14,523 nucleotides of DNA from Desulfobacteraceae bacterium (GCA_030638935.1 DAOWDR010000697.1:1-14523); one strand, 5' to 3'; shown: positions 1-8,127, counted from the first letter of the stretch. The notes: a model not told the origin generated them from the sequence alone. Made by a program: numbers and translations.

Positions 1-252
1 AAAGATTATTTCATGGGCGCAGGCAACAGACGAATCCGGTTTACAGGTCATGGTATAGGCCTTGAACTGGATGAATTTCCTTTTATTGCCAAAGGCCAGA
101 AACTTTCCCTTGAAAAAGGCATGATGATTGCCCTTGAACCCAAAGCCGTCTTCCCGGGAATTGGGGTGGTAGGGATAGAAAACTCATTTCTGGTAACTGA
201 TAATGGTCTTGAATCCCTGACAACATTCAGTGACAAGATAACAATATTATAA
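1..252 (+). CDS. M24-family metallopeptidase (Xaa-Pro aminopeptidase-like), C-terminal fragment
   Basis: Only the last 83 residues are present; the reading frame is open at the left edge, so the N-terminal part lies outside the window. Three features of the M24 pita-bread fold can be seen: GHGIG with the metal-ligand histidine at fragment residue 17, the ALEP motif with glutamate 46, and GIEN with glutamate 60. In the family these ligate the two-metal centre of aminopeptidase P and prolidase-type enzymes, which cleave X-Pro bonds in the cytosol. After GHGIGLEL the usual second histidine of the 'VHE' motif is aspartate (LDE), a variant I associate with bacterial and archaeal Xaa-Pro peptidase-like proteins. 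The gene converges on the Usp-REC gene with only 17 bp between the stop codons, and no clear terminator hairpin is visible there. Family is confident; exact substrate is not. Confidence 0.85.
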   Translation, partial: KDYFMGAGNRRIRFTGHGIGLELDEFPFIAKGQKLSLEKGMMIALEPKAVFPGIGVVGIENSFLVTDNGLESLTTFSDKITIL

Positions 253-269
253 GCAGATCATCCGATCGT

Positions 270-1172
270 TCATCTACCATATTTGTCATCAAAGGAATTC
301 CAGAAGGATCTGTCCCTGTCTCTCCAGCCTTTTCCAAAGGATTTATCAAAGAAGGGTTTCAGAATCGAGAACCAGACACCATAACCCTGTTTGCCTTGTA
401 TCCGAGCCTTAATGACATCTGCTACATGGCTGATAAGATTGGCCAGCTCATCTTTGGGAATATAGGAATCCGCACCTTTTTGAATGGATTCCTTTAAATT
501 TTCAGGGGTCAGGGCATGGGCTGTGAGCATGAGTGCAGGAATATCTTTTTTGCGGGCAAGTTCAAGGACATCATATCCGCTGACACCCATGATATCCAGG
601 ATCGCCATATCATATGGGTTGTTTTCAAGAAGTTTTTTGGCTTCATCAAAAGTGGCAGCCGTATCAAGAGAACACATATCCAACAGTTCTTCAACGGTTT
701 CCAGAATATCAGGCTCATCATCAACCACCAGGACCCGCCGGTCTTTTAATAAACCTTCGGCCTTAATATTGTTCAAGTCGAATTTTATTGTGGTAACAGG
801 GCAGGGGGCTTTAAGGATAACATATCGTGATGTGGAACCTAAGATAGCTTTCTGAGCCTTGGATTTTTTCTTTAGGCCAAGAAAGATTTGGTCAATTTCA
901 TTTTCTTCTGCAAACTTAACCAGATCTTCAGCAGGAGAAAGTCCTCTGACACTTTGCTGGACATCATACTCAATGCCCGAATCTTCCATGAGTTTTCCGG
1001 CAAAATCAAGACCTTGTTCTGCCGCTATAATATCTGACTGTTTTTCAGAAGCCCCGCCTTCCATTGAAGTGACAATATAAACAAAAGCATTATGGGTCTT
1101 TGCAAAATCCCTTGCAAGGGATAAAGAAAGCCTGCCAACTTCTCCACCATTATATCCAACCAGTATCTTCAT
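270..1172 (-). CDS. UspA domain-receiver domain fusion protein with conserved C-terminal tail
   Basis: A 300-residue soluble protein. Residues 1-130 form a universal stress protein domain: MKILVGYNG at the start, and a segment around G99 to G112-S113-T114 that resembles the Usp nucleotide-binding loop, although the second glycine of G-X2-G is lysine, so ATP binding is uncertain. Residues 146-258 form a response-regulator receiver: acidic pair D151/D152, phospho-acceptor D193, T217 and K240 are all present. There is no DNA-binding or enzymatic output domain. Instead, residues 267-296 form an aromatic and basic tail (WFS, FDK, GWR, FW, FDD) that recurs in the receiver protein at 13297-13818. 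The start has a good Shine-Dalgarno, AGGAG six bases before ATG. It begins 22 bp after livF and is the last gene of the transporter operon. Its likely role is signalling linked to uptake; the partner kinase is unknown. Confidence 0.9.
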   Translation of the reverse strand: MKILVGYNGGEVGRLSLSLARDFAKTHNAFVYIVTSMEGGASEKQSDIIAAEQGLDFAGKLMEDSGIEYDVQQSVRGLSPAEDLVKFAEENEIDQIFLGLKKKSKAQKAILGSTSRYVILKAPCPVTTIKFDLNNIKAEGLLKDRRVLVVDDEPDILETVEELLDMCSLDTAATFDEAKKLLENNPYDMAILDIMGVSGYDVLELARKKDIPALMLTAHALTPENLKESIQKGADSYIPKDELANLISHVADVIKARIQGKQGYGVWFSILKPFFDKSFGKGWRDRDRSFWNSFDDKYGR

Positions 1173-1194
1173 AATGAACTCCTAAAATTGCAGT

Positions 1195-2001
1195 CTACAT
1201 CCAGCGTTTACGTCTTTTATAAGATTTTACGTCTTTAAATGATTTTCTTCCGCCGCCCTTGGTAATCCCCATATAAAATTCTTTTACATCCGGGTTGTCC
1301 TGAAGTTCGTCAGACGGGCCTTCCAGAACAATTTTCCCCGATTCCATGATATAGGCATAATCAGACACGGCTAGCGCCACCTTGGCATTCTGTTCAACAA
1401 CCAGGATGGTGGTATCAAGTTCTTTGTTAATTTTTTTAATATTGTCAAATATTTCTTTGACAAGAATGGGTGCAAGCCCAAGAGACGGTTCATCCAGCAT
1501 CAGCATTTCAGGAGCAGCCATCAATGCCCTTGCAATGGCAATCATCTGCTGCTCACCACCGGAACTGTATCCAGCCATTCTGTTTGTGACATTTGAAAGC
1601 CTTGGAAAATGTTTGTACATCAGTTCGTTGTCTTCACGGATTTTTTTTGATCCGTCTTTACGGGTAATGGAACCCACAAGGATATTTTCGTTAACCGTCA
1701 GGTGTTTAAATACACGCCTGCCTTCAGGCACCATGACAGCACCCAGTTTTACAACGTCTGTACCTAAAAGCTGGGTCGTGTCTGTGCCGTTAAATTTTAT
1801 AAACCCTTCCTTGATAGCACCATTCTCCGGTTTTAAAAGGCCGCTGATGGCTCTTAAAGTAGTGGTTTTACCGGCACCGTTTGTTCCAAGCAATGCGACA
1901 ATACTTCCCTTTGGCACATTAAGACTGACACCACGCAGTACTTGAACAATGTCGTTATAGACCACTTCAATATTATTGACTTCAAGCAGATTGTTTTCCA
2001 T
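1195..2001 (-). CDS. livF: Branched-chain-type ABC transporter, ATP-binding protein LivF
   Basis: An ABC ATPase of the LivF class, the second nucleotide-binding subunit of the hydrophobic amino acid uptake (HAAT) importers. Numbering from the upstream GTG at 2007: Walker A GTNGAGKT at 41-48, the typical LivF segment VPEGRRVF at 93-100, signature SSGGEQQ at 148-154, Walker B with LDEP at 171-174, and VVEQN where other ABC proteins carry the switch histidine, which is normal for LivF. I prefer the ATG at 2001 over the in-frame GTG at 2007, because AAAGAAAG sits five bases before the ATG. The C-terminus has a basic extension (residues 251-270, ending KRRKRWM), beyond the usual LivF length of about 235; I have seen similar tails in related bacterial LivF proteins. 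It follows livK across a hairpin-rich gap and precedes the Usp-REC gene. Substrate cannot be read from this subunit. Confidence 0.95.
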   Translation of the reverse strand: MENNLLEVNNIEVVYNDIVQVLRGVSLNVPKGSIVALLGTNGAGKTTTLRAISGLLKPENGAIKEGFIKFNGTDTTQLLGTDVVKLGAVMVPEGRRVFKHLTVNENILVGSITRKDGSKKIREDNELMYKHFPRLSNVTNRMAGYSSGGEQQMIAIARALMAAPEMLMLDEPSLGLAPILVKEIFDNIKKINKELDTTILVVEQNAKVALAVSDYAYIMESGKIVLEGPSDELQDNPDVKEFYMGITKGGGRKSFKDVKSYKRRKRWM

Positions 2002-2028
2002 ATGCACTTTCTTTATGTTTTTGAGTTA

Positions 2029-2141
2029 AACTTACCGGAAAGCAAGAATTTTTGTGAATTCAGGTTTCCGGTAAGTTAAGGTTGCGCTTAAGTCCTGGAT
2101 CAAATTTATTGGACTTATTTCAATTGATTCTTAGCTCAATT
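2029..2141 (-). repeat. Three consecutive inverted repeats between livK and livF
   Basis: The 148-bp gap holds three inverted repeats. The strongest is a perfect 13-bp stem, AACTTACCGGAAA at 2029-2041 paired with 2065-2077, with an inner GAATT/AATTC stem at 2046-2050 and 2057-2061. Next is a 7-bp stem TAAGTCC at 2089-2095 with 2111-2117, then a 6-bp stem AATTGA at 2122-2127 with 2136-2141. None is followed on the transcribed strand by a strong U run, so intrinsic termination is not well supported. Lying just 3' of the binding-protein gene, they may act as mRNA-stabilising or partial-attenuation stems that set livK expression above livF, as known for malE-malF. The pairing is seen; the role is inferred. 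Confidence 0.6.
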
Positions 2142-2149
2142 CAAACTAT

Positions 2150-3373
2150 TTATTTGATTTTTTTCATGTATTCAGACTCCACCGGTTCTCCGACGGCTCT
2201 AAATACACCATTTTGTACACTGTAAATCTGGAGCATATCAACACCCATGCGGTCTGTTTTAGAATAGGTTACCGGACCGGTTGTTGTATAGGGACTGTAT
2301 GCATTGGCACCATTCATTCCATTGAGCATTTTGTAAAGGTTTGCTTTGTTGACTTCAAGTCCGGCAGCTTTAGCTCTTCTTATGGCTTCTGTTGCCACCT
2401 GGGCAACCATGATGCCGGCTGCATAATTATGGGAATCAGCAGCTTTTTGATCCCGGCCGAATAATTTTGCCAGGGCCAATTGTTTTGTAGTTCCTTCGCC
2501 TGGAACTGAAGTAATATTGAAAGCAGTTATCCAGAAATAATTCTCAGTTGCATTCCCTGCCAGGGCAATAAGATCATTACCCCCAGTGTAATGAGCACCC
2601 ATGAAAGTCAGTTTGCCTGCTTCCCCAAAAGAAGATGCAGTAAGCCCAAGACGCTGTGAATCCTTAATCATGGTTGCAACGGGTGATTGAATAGTTTGGC
2701 TGATCACATACTGAACATTTTTGCTCATGAGACGTTTTAACATGGCTGTATTATCAAGATCTTTACCATGTTCAACAACTTCAACAAGCTCTATATTCAG
2801 GCCTGCTGCAACGGCTTTTTCTACGTCAGAAACAGGACCACGGCCAAAGGCAGAAGGATGGACAAAAAGAGCCACTTTTGCTTTTCCGCCTTTATGATTC
2901 TTTGCAACATATTCAGCAAGATTTACAAGCTGGTCTGAATAGGATGCAATGGGAAGAAAAATATAGTTTGAATCATCCAGGTTGCCTGCATGATAGGAGG
3001 CAGGAAGAACAGCAATCTCTTCTTCTTCAAAATCTCTTTTCAAGCCCAGGGTTGATCCGGTTGAATAGTTGAGATACATGACAATGCCATCGTCAAGATA
3101 CTCTTCAAAATTTCTTTTAGTGACATCAGTTTTGTACTGATCATCCCTGATGGTGCAGTCAATCGTGTCATCACCCAGAATTTTGGTCTCATTAACAAAT
3201 TTAAAATAATCTTCCGTACCTTTTGCATAAGGATTGCCTGCATCAGATGTCGGCCCTGTGATTGCCAGGGACATACCCAGTTTGTAGACCTTTCCTCCTG
3301 CATTTACAGATGCTGTAAATGCAAACATAACGACAAGAATCAGTAACGCGGTTAAAAAACTTTTACTCTTCAT
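2150..3373 (-). CDS. livK: Periplasmic substrate-binding protein of HAAT-type ABC importer (LivK/Peripla_BP_6)
   Basis: A 407-residue secreted binding protein. Residues 1-25 are a Sec signal peptide: a lysine-containing N-terminus, a hydrophobic core around residues 7-20, and a likely cleavage after SVNA (25/26). There is no lipobox cysteine, so the protein should be free in the periplasm. The mature part begins with the type I binding-protein pattern (VYKLGMSLAITGPTSD), then continues through two alpha/beta lobes typical of the Leu/Ile/Val family. Members of this family bind amino acids, amides, aromatic acids or dicarboxylates, so the ligand is not settled; the acyl-CoA ligase in the same operon argues for a carboxylic acid. 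ATG is preceded by a very strong AGGAGGAG, consistent with high expression. It follows livM by 61 AT-rich bases, in which I see no convincing promoter. Confidence 0.95.
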   Translation of the reverse strand: MKSKSFLTALLILVVMFAFTASVNAGGKVYKLGMSLAITGPTSDAGNPYAKGTEDYFKFVNETKILGDDTIDCTIRDDQYKTDVTKRNFEEYLDDGIVMYLNYSTGSTLGLKRDFEEEEIAVLPASYHAGNLDDSNYIFLPIASYSDQLVNLAEYVAKNHKGGKAKVALFVHPSAFGRGPVSDVEKAVAAGLNIELVEVVEHGKDLDNTAMLKRLMSKNVQYVISQTIQSPVATMIKDSQRLGLTASSFGEAGKLTFMGAHYTGGNDLIALAGNATENYFWITAFNITSVPGEGTTKQLALAKLFGRDQKAADSHNYAAGIMVAQVATEAIRRAKAAGLEVNKANLYKMLNGMNGANAYSPYTTTGPVTYSKTDRMGVDMLQIYSVQNGVFRAVGEPVESEYMKKIK

Positions 3374-3434
3374 GTTTCTTCTCCTCCTGTTGGGTTTATT
3401 ACTAAAAAAAATATATTAAAGGTGTAAAGTAACC

Positions 3435-4529
3435 TTAATACCTAAATGGCCATAATTTGGTGTATGATTTTGTGATCCTCCACCAGTTTGCAATCCCCCG
3501 GGGTTCAAATATTAAAAACAGGACAATGATCAGGCCAAATGTAAAGGGTTTTAATGCCGTTGCCAGATTCATACCTGACGGCATGTATTGACCAACGGTT
3601 TCAGCCAGGGTTTCCACCTGTAGATCAAGAAATTTTAAGGCTACCGGCCCCCAGAAAGACCCATTCAAAGTTCCCAATCCTCCGACAATGGCCATGGCAA
3701 GATAACCGATGGATTCATGAAGGGTAAAGGATTCAAATCCGACACCCCGATAAACATAGGCATGCAACGCACCGGCTACTCCTGCAAAAAAACCGGCCAG
3801 GGCAAAAGCATAGACCTTTGTAAGTCCGGGATTCATTCCCATGGCATCTGCCGCCCTGTCATTGTCCCTGACAGCTACAAGGCTTCTACCATATCGGGTT
3901 TTTAAAAGATTTCTGATCCCGAATCCTAAAAGAATTACAATGGTCAGTATAACGAAATACCAGAAAAGGTAATGATCCTTTCTTCCGACCTTACCGGTAA
4001 ACCAGAAAACTCTGCCAACATAAATGGTCTGTCCCTGGTTAAAAAAGGTCATGAATTGAATCGTCCATTCAAAAATCATCTGAAAGGAAAGTGTGGCAAT
4101 GGCAAGATACAAATGCTTAAGCCTCAATGCCGGCAGGCCGACAATTGCGCCAAATACAGCTCCCACAAGGCCGCTTACAACGATCAATACCGGCCAGAAA
4201 TGGGTAATAATAATATGGGAATCTCCCATTGTCCGACAAAAAGATGCTATGGTATACGCACCAATCCCCACAAAGGCGGCATGACCTATTGATATCAGGC
4301 CGGCAAACCCTGTCACAAGGTTCAAACCCATGACTGCAACAATGGCAATGAGAATATTGTCAACCACCAGCATGTATTTATTGCTCAACTCAAACAGCAG
4401 GGGCCATCCAAACAGGAGGACCAGAAAAAAGGTGAAAAACGATCTGTCCAGGCTTGTGAGAAATGTCCGTTGTTCCTGTTTATACTTCGTAAAAAAATTT
4501 CCTGTTGCTAACCATGAATTTGCTGACAT
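3435..4529 (-). CDS. livM: ABC transporter permease LivM
   Basis: A 364-residue inner-membrane permease of the HAAT family, with about eight to ten hydrophobic segments. Typical LivM landmarks are GLNLVTGFAGLISIGH at residues 68-83 and the cytoplasmic coupling segment GRSLVAVRDNDRAADAMG at 214-231, which contacts an ATPase subunit in this family. It also carries a polar N-terminal extension of about 28 residues (rich in K, Q, R and T) before the first membrane segment. LivM pairs with LivH to form the translocation path, and with LivG and LivF for ATP hydrolysis. Its ATG lies three bases after the livH stop codon, which indicates translational coupling; the local Shine-Dalgarno is weak (GAG within the end of livH). 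Confidence 0.95.
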   Translation of the reverse strand: MSANSWLATGNFFTKYKQEQRTFLTSLDRSFFTFFLVLLFGWPLLFELSNKYMLVVDNILIAIVAVMGLNLVTGFAGLISIGHAAFVGIGAYTIASFCRTMGDSHIIITHFWPVLIVVSGLVGAVFGAIVGLPALRLKHLYLAIATLSFQMIFEWTIQFMTFFNQGQTIYVGRVFWFTGKVGRKDHYLFWYFVILTIVILLGFGIRNLLKTRYGRSLVAVRDNDRAADAMGMNPGLTKVYAFALAGFFAGVAGALHAYVYRGVGFESFTLHESIGYLAMAIVGGLGTLNGSFWGPVALKFLDLQVETLAETVGQYMPSGMNLATALKPFTFGLIIVLFLIFEPRGIANWWRITKSYTKLWPFRY

Positions 4530-4532
4530 AGA

Positions 4533-5426
4533 TTACACTCGCTCAATTTCATGGATTCCAAATAATCCATGTGGTTTAAAAAAAAGTACAACTACCAGGA
4601 TGATATAGGGCATGACTTCACCCGTACCGCTCAAGCCCCAATTGCCGTCCAGGTATCCGCTGGAAAATTGCTGGATCAATCCAATGATTATGCCTGCCAC
4701 AACAGCACCAAGGATGGAATCAAGCCCCCCCAGAATGATGACAGGGAATACGATAATTCCAAAGGCATGGAGGGTATCAAAATTCAACCCTGTAATATTA
4801 CCAATAATACACCCTGCTGCCGCCGCAGATAAACCAGCCAGAGCCCAGGCAAGACCAAAAACTTTTGGTACTGAGATACCCACTGACATGGAACCGAACT
4901 GATCATCGGACACGGCTCTCATTGATATTCCAATGGTTGATTTTTTGAAGAACCAGGAGAGTCCGCCAATCAGGATAAAGGTGATTATAATTCCCATAAG
5001 CTGTGTCCAGGAGATGGAAACACCGCCAAGAGACAGGGGTTGCTGGGGAAGAAAATTAGGAAATGAAAAATTTTCACTGCCAAAGGGAGTCAGATATATC
5101 AATCCATCAAGAATTGATCCCAATCCGATTGTGACCATAATGACTGATATTATGGGCTCTCCGATCAGACGTCGCAAAAAAATTTTTTCAACACTCATGG
5201 CCAGAAAGAAGGTGATGATCATGCTGGCTATAAAAGAAAAGAAAATCGGCACCCCCAGTGAAACAGTAAGATAGTAGGTGATAAACGCACCGGCAGCGAT
5301 AATCTGTCCATGGGCAAAGTTTGCCACGCGGCTTGATTTATAAACCAGTACCAACCCCAATGCTGCCAGCGCATAAATGGAGCCCACCACAATACCGCTG
5401 ACTACAATTTGAAAAAAATAACTCAT
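4533..5426 (-). CDS. livH: ABC transporter permease LivH
   Basis: A 297-residue integral membrane protein of the LivH class. Visible family marks are the N-terminal membrane helix with GSIYALAALGLVLVYK (residues 15-30), the NFAHG motif at 36-40, the cytoplasmic coupling motif RAVSDD at 170-175 and ILGGLDSILGA at 231-241. It forms the inner-membrane channel with LivM. It starts nine bases after the stop of the preceding acyl-CoA ligase. AAAGGAG lies 14 bases before the ATG, which is long; an AAAGAAA sequence nearer the ATG may serve instead, and coupling to the ligase is likely. Length and topology are normal for the family. Confidence 0.95.
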   Translation of the reverse strand: MSYFFQIVVSGIVVGSIYALAALGLVLVYKSSRVANFAHGQIIAAGAFITYYLTVSLGVPIFFSFIASMIITFFLAMSVEKIFLRRLIGEPIISVIMVTIGLGSILDGLIYLTPFGSENFSFPNFLPQQPLSLGGVSISWTQLMGIIITFILIGGLSWFFKKSTIGISMRAVSDDQFGSMSVGISVPKVFGLAWALAGLSAAAAGCIIGNITGLNFDTLHAFGIIVFPVIILGGLDSILGAVVAGIIIGLIQQFSSGYLDGNWGLSGTGEVMPYIILVVVLFFKPHGLFGIHEIERV

Positions 5427-5435
5427 CAGATTTCT

Positions 5436-7361
5436 TTAGACTCCTTTCACGGTGTAAAAAGCAATGTTTGTTTTGACAATATTCGACTGCCCATCCTGAT
5501 ACTGGAAGGAGGCTTCAACCTCTTTTGTGTTAATTGTTTCATCGTAGAGTGCATCATACAGGTTCTGGTATCTTTCCTGTACAAATTTACGGCGGATTTT
5601 ACCGGTTTTGGTCAATTCCCCGTCATCCACATCCAATAATTTATAGAGCAGGGCAAACCGTTTGATTTTGAAATGTTCTTTTTCCGCACGGGAGTTCACA
5701 TCCAGCACCTGTTCCATCATAAGTTTGGCCACTTCCGGCTTGCCGGCAAGATCCATATAGGTTGTAAAGGAAATCCCCTTATCCTCTGCCCATTTGCCTA
5801 CAACAACGGGGTCGATGTTAATCAGACAGGCCACAAAGTCTTCCTTGTTCCCATAGATCACAGCCTCCTTTATATATGGGCTGAACTTAAGGGCATTTTC
5901 CAGAAACATGGGAGAGAACATCTCATCCCTGTTATTGTGCATCACATCGGACAGACGGTCGATAACGATGAGGTGACCGTGTTCGTCTATAAATCCGGCA
6001 TCTCCGGAATGCAGCCATCCGCCCTCCAGGGCTTCTGCACTTTTTTCAGGCAGATCATAATACCCAGGGGAAACAGAGGCCGATTTTGACAGGATTTCCC
6101 CGTCATCGGCTATTTTGCATTCAGTACCGGGCAGGGGTTTACCAACGGTTTCCGGACGGACATCCCCGTCTCTGTGCATGTAAGCTATTCCTGTGATTTC
6201 GGTCTGGCCGTAAATCTGTTTTAGATTGACCCCGATGGCCTGGTAAAAGGTAAAGAGTTCAGGCCCTAAAGCGGCCCCTCCTGTATAGGCCCGCCTAAGT
6301 CGCATGAGGCCGATCTGGTTGATCAGGGGTCTGATGACCATCTGGGTTCCAAGCCAGGATTTAATTTTCAATCCCACCGGCATGGGTTTTCCTGTCATCT
6401 TGTAACTGGCAGCTTTCAGGCCCACCTGGATAAAATAATTATATAGAAGTTTGTTCAACCAATAGGACTGGTCAATTTTCAGCCAGATTTCGCTTCGAAT
6501 GGTTTCGTAAATCCTTGGAGCGCCAAACATGAAATGGGGGCCGATTTCTTTCAGATCAGACATGGCTGTTTCAACGGACTCAGGAAAGTTGATGGTAATT
6601 CCCGTGGCCATGGCAACACCAAATGAGTTCATCTGTTCCCCAATCCAGGCAAAGGGCAGAAATGAGACATATTCATCCGTGGGTTCCAGGGGGTCCACTT
6701 CCGTGATCTTAACACCCATGTTGATATAATTTTTATGGGTCATGATGGTACCCTTGGGAAGTCCAGTGGTGCCCGAGGTCAGGCACAAATGGCAGGGGTC
6801 ATCGGGTTTTCCTTGATCCACAAGGGTTTCAAAAAGATCTGGAGACTCGGCATGTTCTTTCTCTCCGAGTTTGTAAATATCCTGGATATCAATGAACCAG
6901 TCATCGGACAGATATTCTCTCATACCCCTTGGATCTTCAAAAATAACTTTTTTAACATTGGGGATTTGATCTCTGACTTCAAGAACCTTGTCCACCTGTT
7001 CCTGGTTATCACAAAAGACGGCAGAGACTTTCAGGTATTGAAGGATCTGGGCAATTTCAGCGGGCATGCTGGTCTGGTAGATCCCGGCTGAAATGGCACC
7101 AATTGCGTGGGCACCAATGGCTGTAAACAACAGTTCCGGAATATTATCAGAGATGATTGCAATGGTATCCCCGCGGTTCAGACCTATGTGCTGCAGGCCC
7201 AGGGCTGTTTTTCTTACATGATCATAGTAGTCTTCCCAGGTATAGGTATTCCAAATTCCAAAATCTTTTTCTCGTAAAGCCGGGCGTTTGGGAGAGCTTC
7301 CAACCCGCCAGCGCAGCAATTGGGGTATGGAGTATTCAAGTAAGTGATCATTATTGCTCAT
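5436..7361 (-). CDS. Transporter-linked AMP-forming acyl-CoA ligase (long-chain type)
   Basis: A 641-residue class I adenylate-forming enzyme, expected to convert a carboxylic acid, ATP and CoA to acyl-CoA, AMP and PPi. Motifs in order: P-loop TSGTTGLPKG at 195-204, YGQTE at 384-388, HSGDAGF at 451-457, hinge DRLSD at 468-472, and the C-terminal TKTGKIRR with probable catalytic lysine 588. All core residues are intact. The hinge continues into MFSP and FSPYIKEAV rather than the GGENI form of typical FadD enzymes, which I associate with the large long-chain ligase branch (COG1022-like). I chose ATG 7361, not the in-frame ATG 7391 inside livG, because GGAGAGG sits nine bases upstream and the gene then starts four bases after the livG stop. 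Placement between livG and livH suggests it activates the imported acid. True substrate (fatty, branched or aromatic acid) is unknown. Confidence 0.93.
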   Translation of the reverse strand: MSNNDHLLEYSIPQLLRWRVGSSPKRPALREKDFGIWNTYTWEDYYDHVRKTALGLQHIGLNRGDTIAIISDNIPELLFTAIGAHAIGAISAGIYQTSMPAEIAQILQYLKVSAVFCDNQEQVDKVLEVRDQIPNVKKVIFEDPRGMREYLSDDWFIDIQDIYKLGEKEHAESPDLFETLVDQGKPDDPCHLCLTSGTTGLPKGTIMTHKNYINMGVKITEVDPLEPTDEYVSFLPFAWIGEQMNSFGVAMATGITINFPESVETAMSDLKEIGPHFMFGAPRIYETIRSEIWLKIDQSYWLNKLLYNYFIQVGLKAASYKMTGKPMPVGLKIKSWLGTQMVIRPLINQIGLMRLRRAYTGGAALGPELFTFYQAIGVNLKQIYGQTEITGIAYMHRDGDVRPETVGKPLPGTECKIADDGEILSKSASVSPGYYDLPEKSAEALEGGWLHSGDAGFIDEHGHLIVIDRLSDVMHNNRDEMFSPMFLENALKFSPYIKEAVIYGNKEDFVACLINIDPVVVGKWAEDKGISFTTYMDLAGKPEVAKLMMEQVLDVNSRAEKEHFKIKRFALLYKLLDVDDGELTKTGKIRRKFVQERYQNLYDALYDETINTKEVEASFQYQDGQSNIVKTNIAFYTVKGV

Positions 7362-7365
7362 AGAT

Positions 7366-8127
7366 TTAGTCCTCTCCAATATAGGCTTCAATAACTTTAG
7401 GGTTTTGGGAAACCTCTTCCGGGGTTCCCGAACCTATCACCTCACCGAAATCAAGAACATATATTCTGTCTGAAATGTCCATGACAACCCCGAGATCATG
7501 CTCAACCAGGACCACGGTAATCCCCTTCTCTTTTTGGATATCCATGACAAACCGGACAATGTCCTCTTTTTCTTCCTGGTTCATTCCTGCCATGGGTTCA
7601 TCCAGAAGCAATATATCCGGTGCAAGGGTTAAGGCACGGGCCACTTCTACTTTTTTCTGGACCCCGTAACTTAAGTTGCCCACAAGACTTTTCCGATAGG
7701 GTTCCAATTCCATAAAATCAATTATGCCTTCCACAAAGGCCCTGTTTTCAGCTTCCACCCTGGAGGCCTTTCCATGAAACCAGACAGCCTGGAGAAAAGA
7801 GTATTTCAAATTCTGGTGCCTGGCCAAAAGCAGGTTGTCCAGAACCGAAAGGCCGGAAAAAAGTTCGAGATTTTGAAATGCCCTTGAAATCCCCATGTTG
7901 GATACCTGGTGGGGAGATGCATGGGTCAGTTCTTTATCTTTGTAGAAGATCTCCCCCTTTGTGGGGTGATAAAAACCGGAGATACAATTGAGCATGCTTG
8001 TTTTACCGGCTCCATTGGGGCCGATGATGGAGGTGATAAGACCCGGCTCAATCTTCATGTCCACATTGGCCAAGGCCTTGAGTCCGCCAAAAGAGAGGGT
8101 TACATCTGAAATATTTAAATGTGCCAT
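7366..8127 (-). CDS. livG: Branched-chain-type ABC transporter, ATP-binding protein LivG
   Basis: A 253-residue ABC ATPase of the LivG class. Walker A GPNGAGKT at 36-43, the LivG-typical SRAFQNLELF at 81-90 (Q-loop region), signature LSYGVQKKVE at 152-161 (the LSYG form is usual for LivG), Walker B with LLLDEP at 173-178, and switch histidine H210 in VEHD. It energises the LivHM channel together with LivF. It is the first gene of the seven-gene run and overlaps the ribosome-binding site of the next gene, the acyl-CoA ligase. Its own Shine-Dalgarno is weak (GGA eight bases upstream). Putting livG first and livF near the end, with an acyl-CoA ligase between livG and livH, differs from the enteric livKHMGF order. 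Confidence 0.95.
   Translation of the reverse strand: MAHLNISDVTLSFGGLKALANVDMKIEPGLITSIIGPNGAGKTSMLNCISGFYHPTKGEIFYKDKELTHASPHQVSNMGISRAFQNLELFSGLSVLDNLLLARHQNLKYSFLQAVWFHGKASRVEAENRAFVEGIIDFMELEPYRKSLVGNLSYGVQKKVEVARALTLAPDILLLDEPMAGMNQEEKEDIVRFVMDIQKEKGITVVLVEHDLGVVMDISDRIYVLDFGEVIGSGTPEEVSQNPKVIEAYIGED
7371..7377 (-). promoter_or_regulatory. Ribosome-binding site inside livG that sets the ligase start
   Basis: GGAGAGG on the minus strand overlaps the last codons of livG and lies nine bases before ATG 7361. It decides for the shorter ligase start and implies translational coupling between livG and the ligase. Confidence 0.7.

Noticed and set aside
253..269. Shared bidirectional terminator between the peptidase and Usp-REC genes.
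   Set aside because: Only 17 bp, with a short CGATCG palindrome and no stem plus T run on either strand.
1382..1945. Long plus-strand open frame (187 codons) opposite livF.
   Set aside because: It is antisense to a clear ABC ATPase with all motifs in the minus frame; its product has no recognisable domain and no ribosome-binding site was seen.
3374..3434. Internal promoter for livK in the AT-rich 61-bp gap.
   Set aside because: TTTACA is present on the minus strand, but no -10 with acceptable match lies at 16-18 bp; the AT-rich stretch alone is not enough.
5673..6089. Plus-strand open frame (138 codons) opposite the operon ligase.
   Set aside because: Antisense shadow of an intact adenylate-forming enzyme; no domain features.
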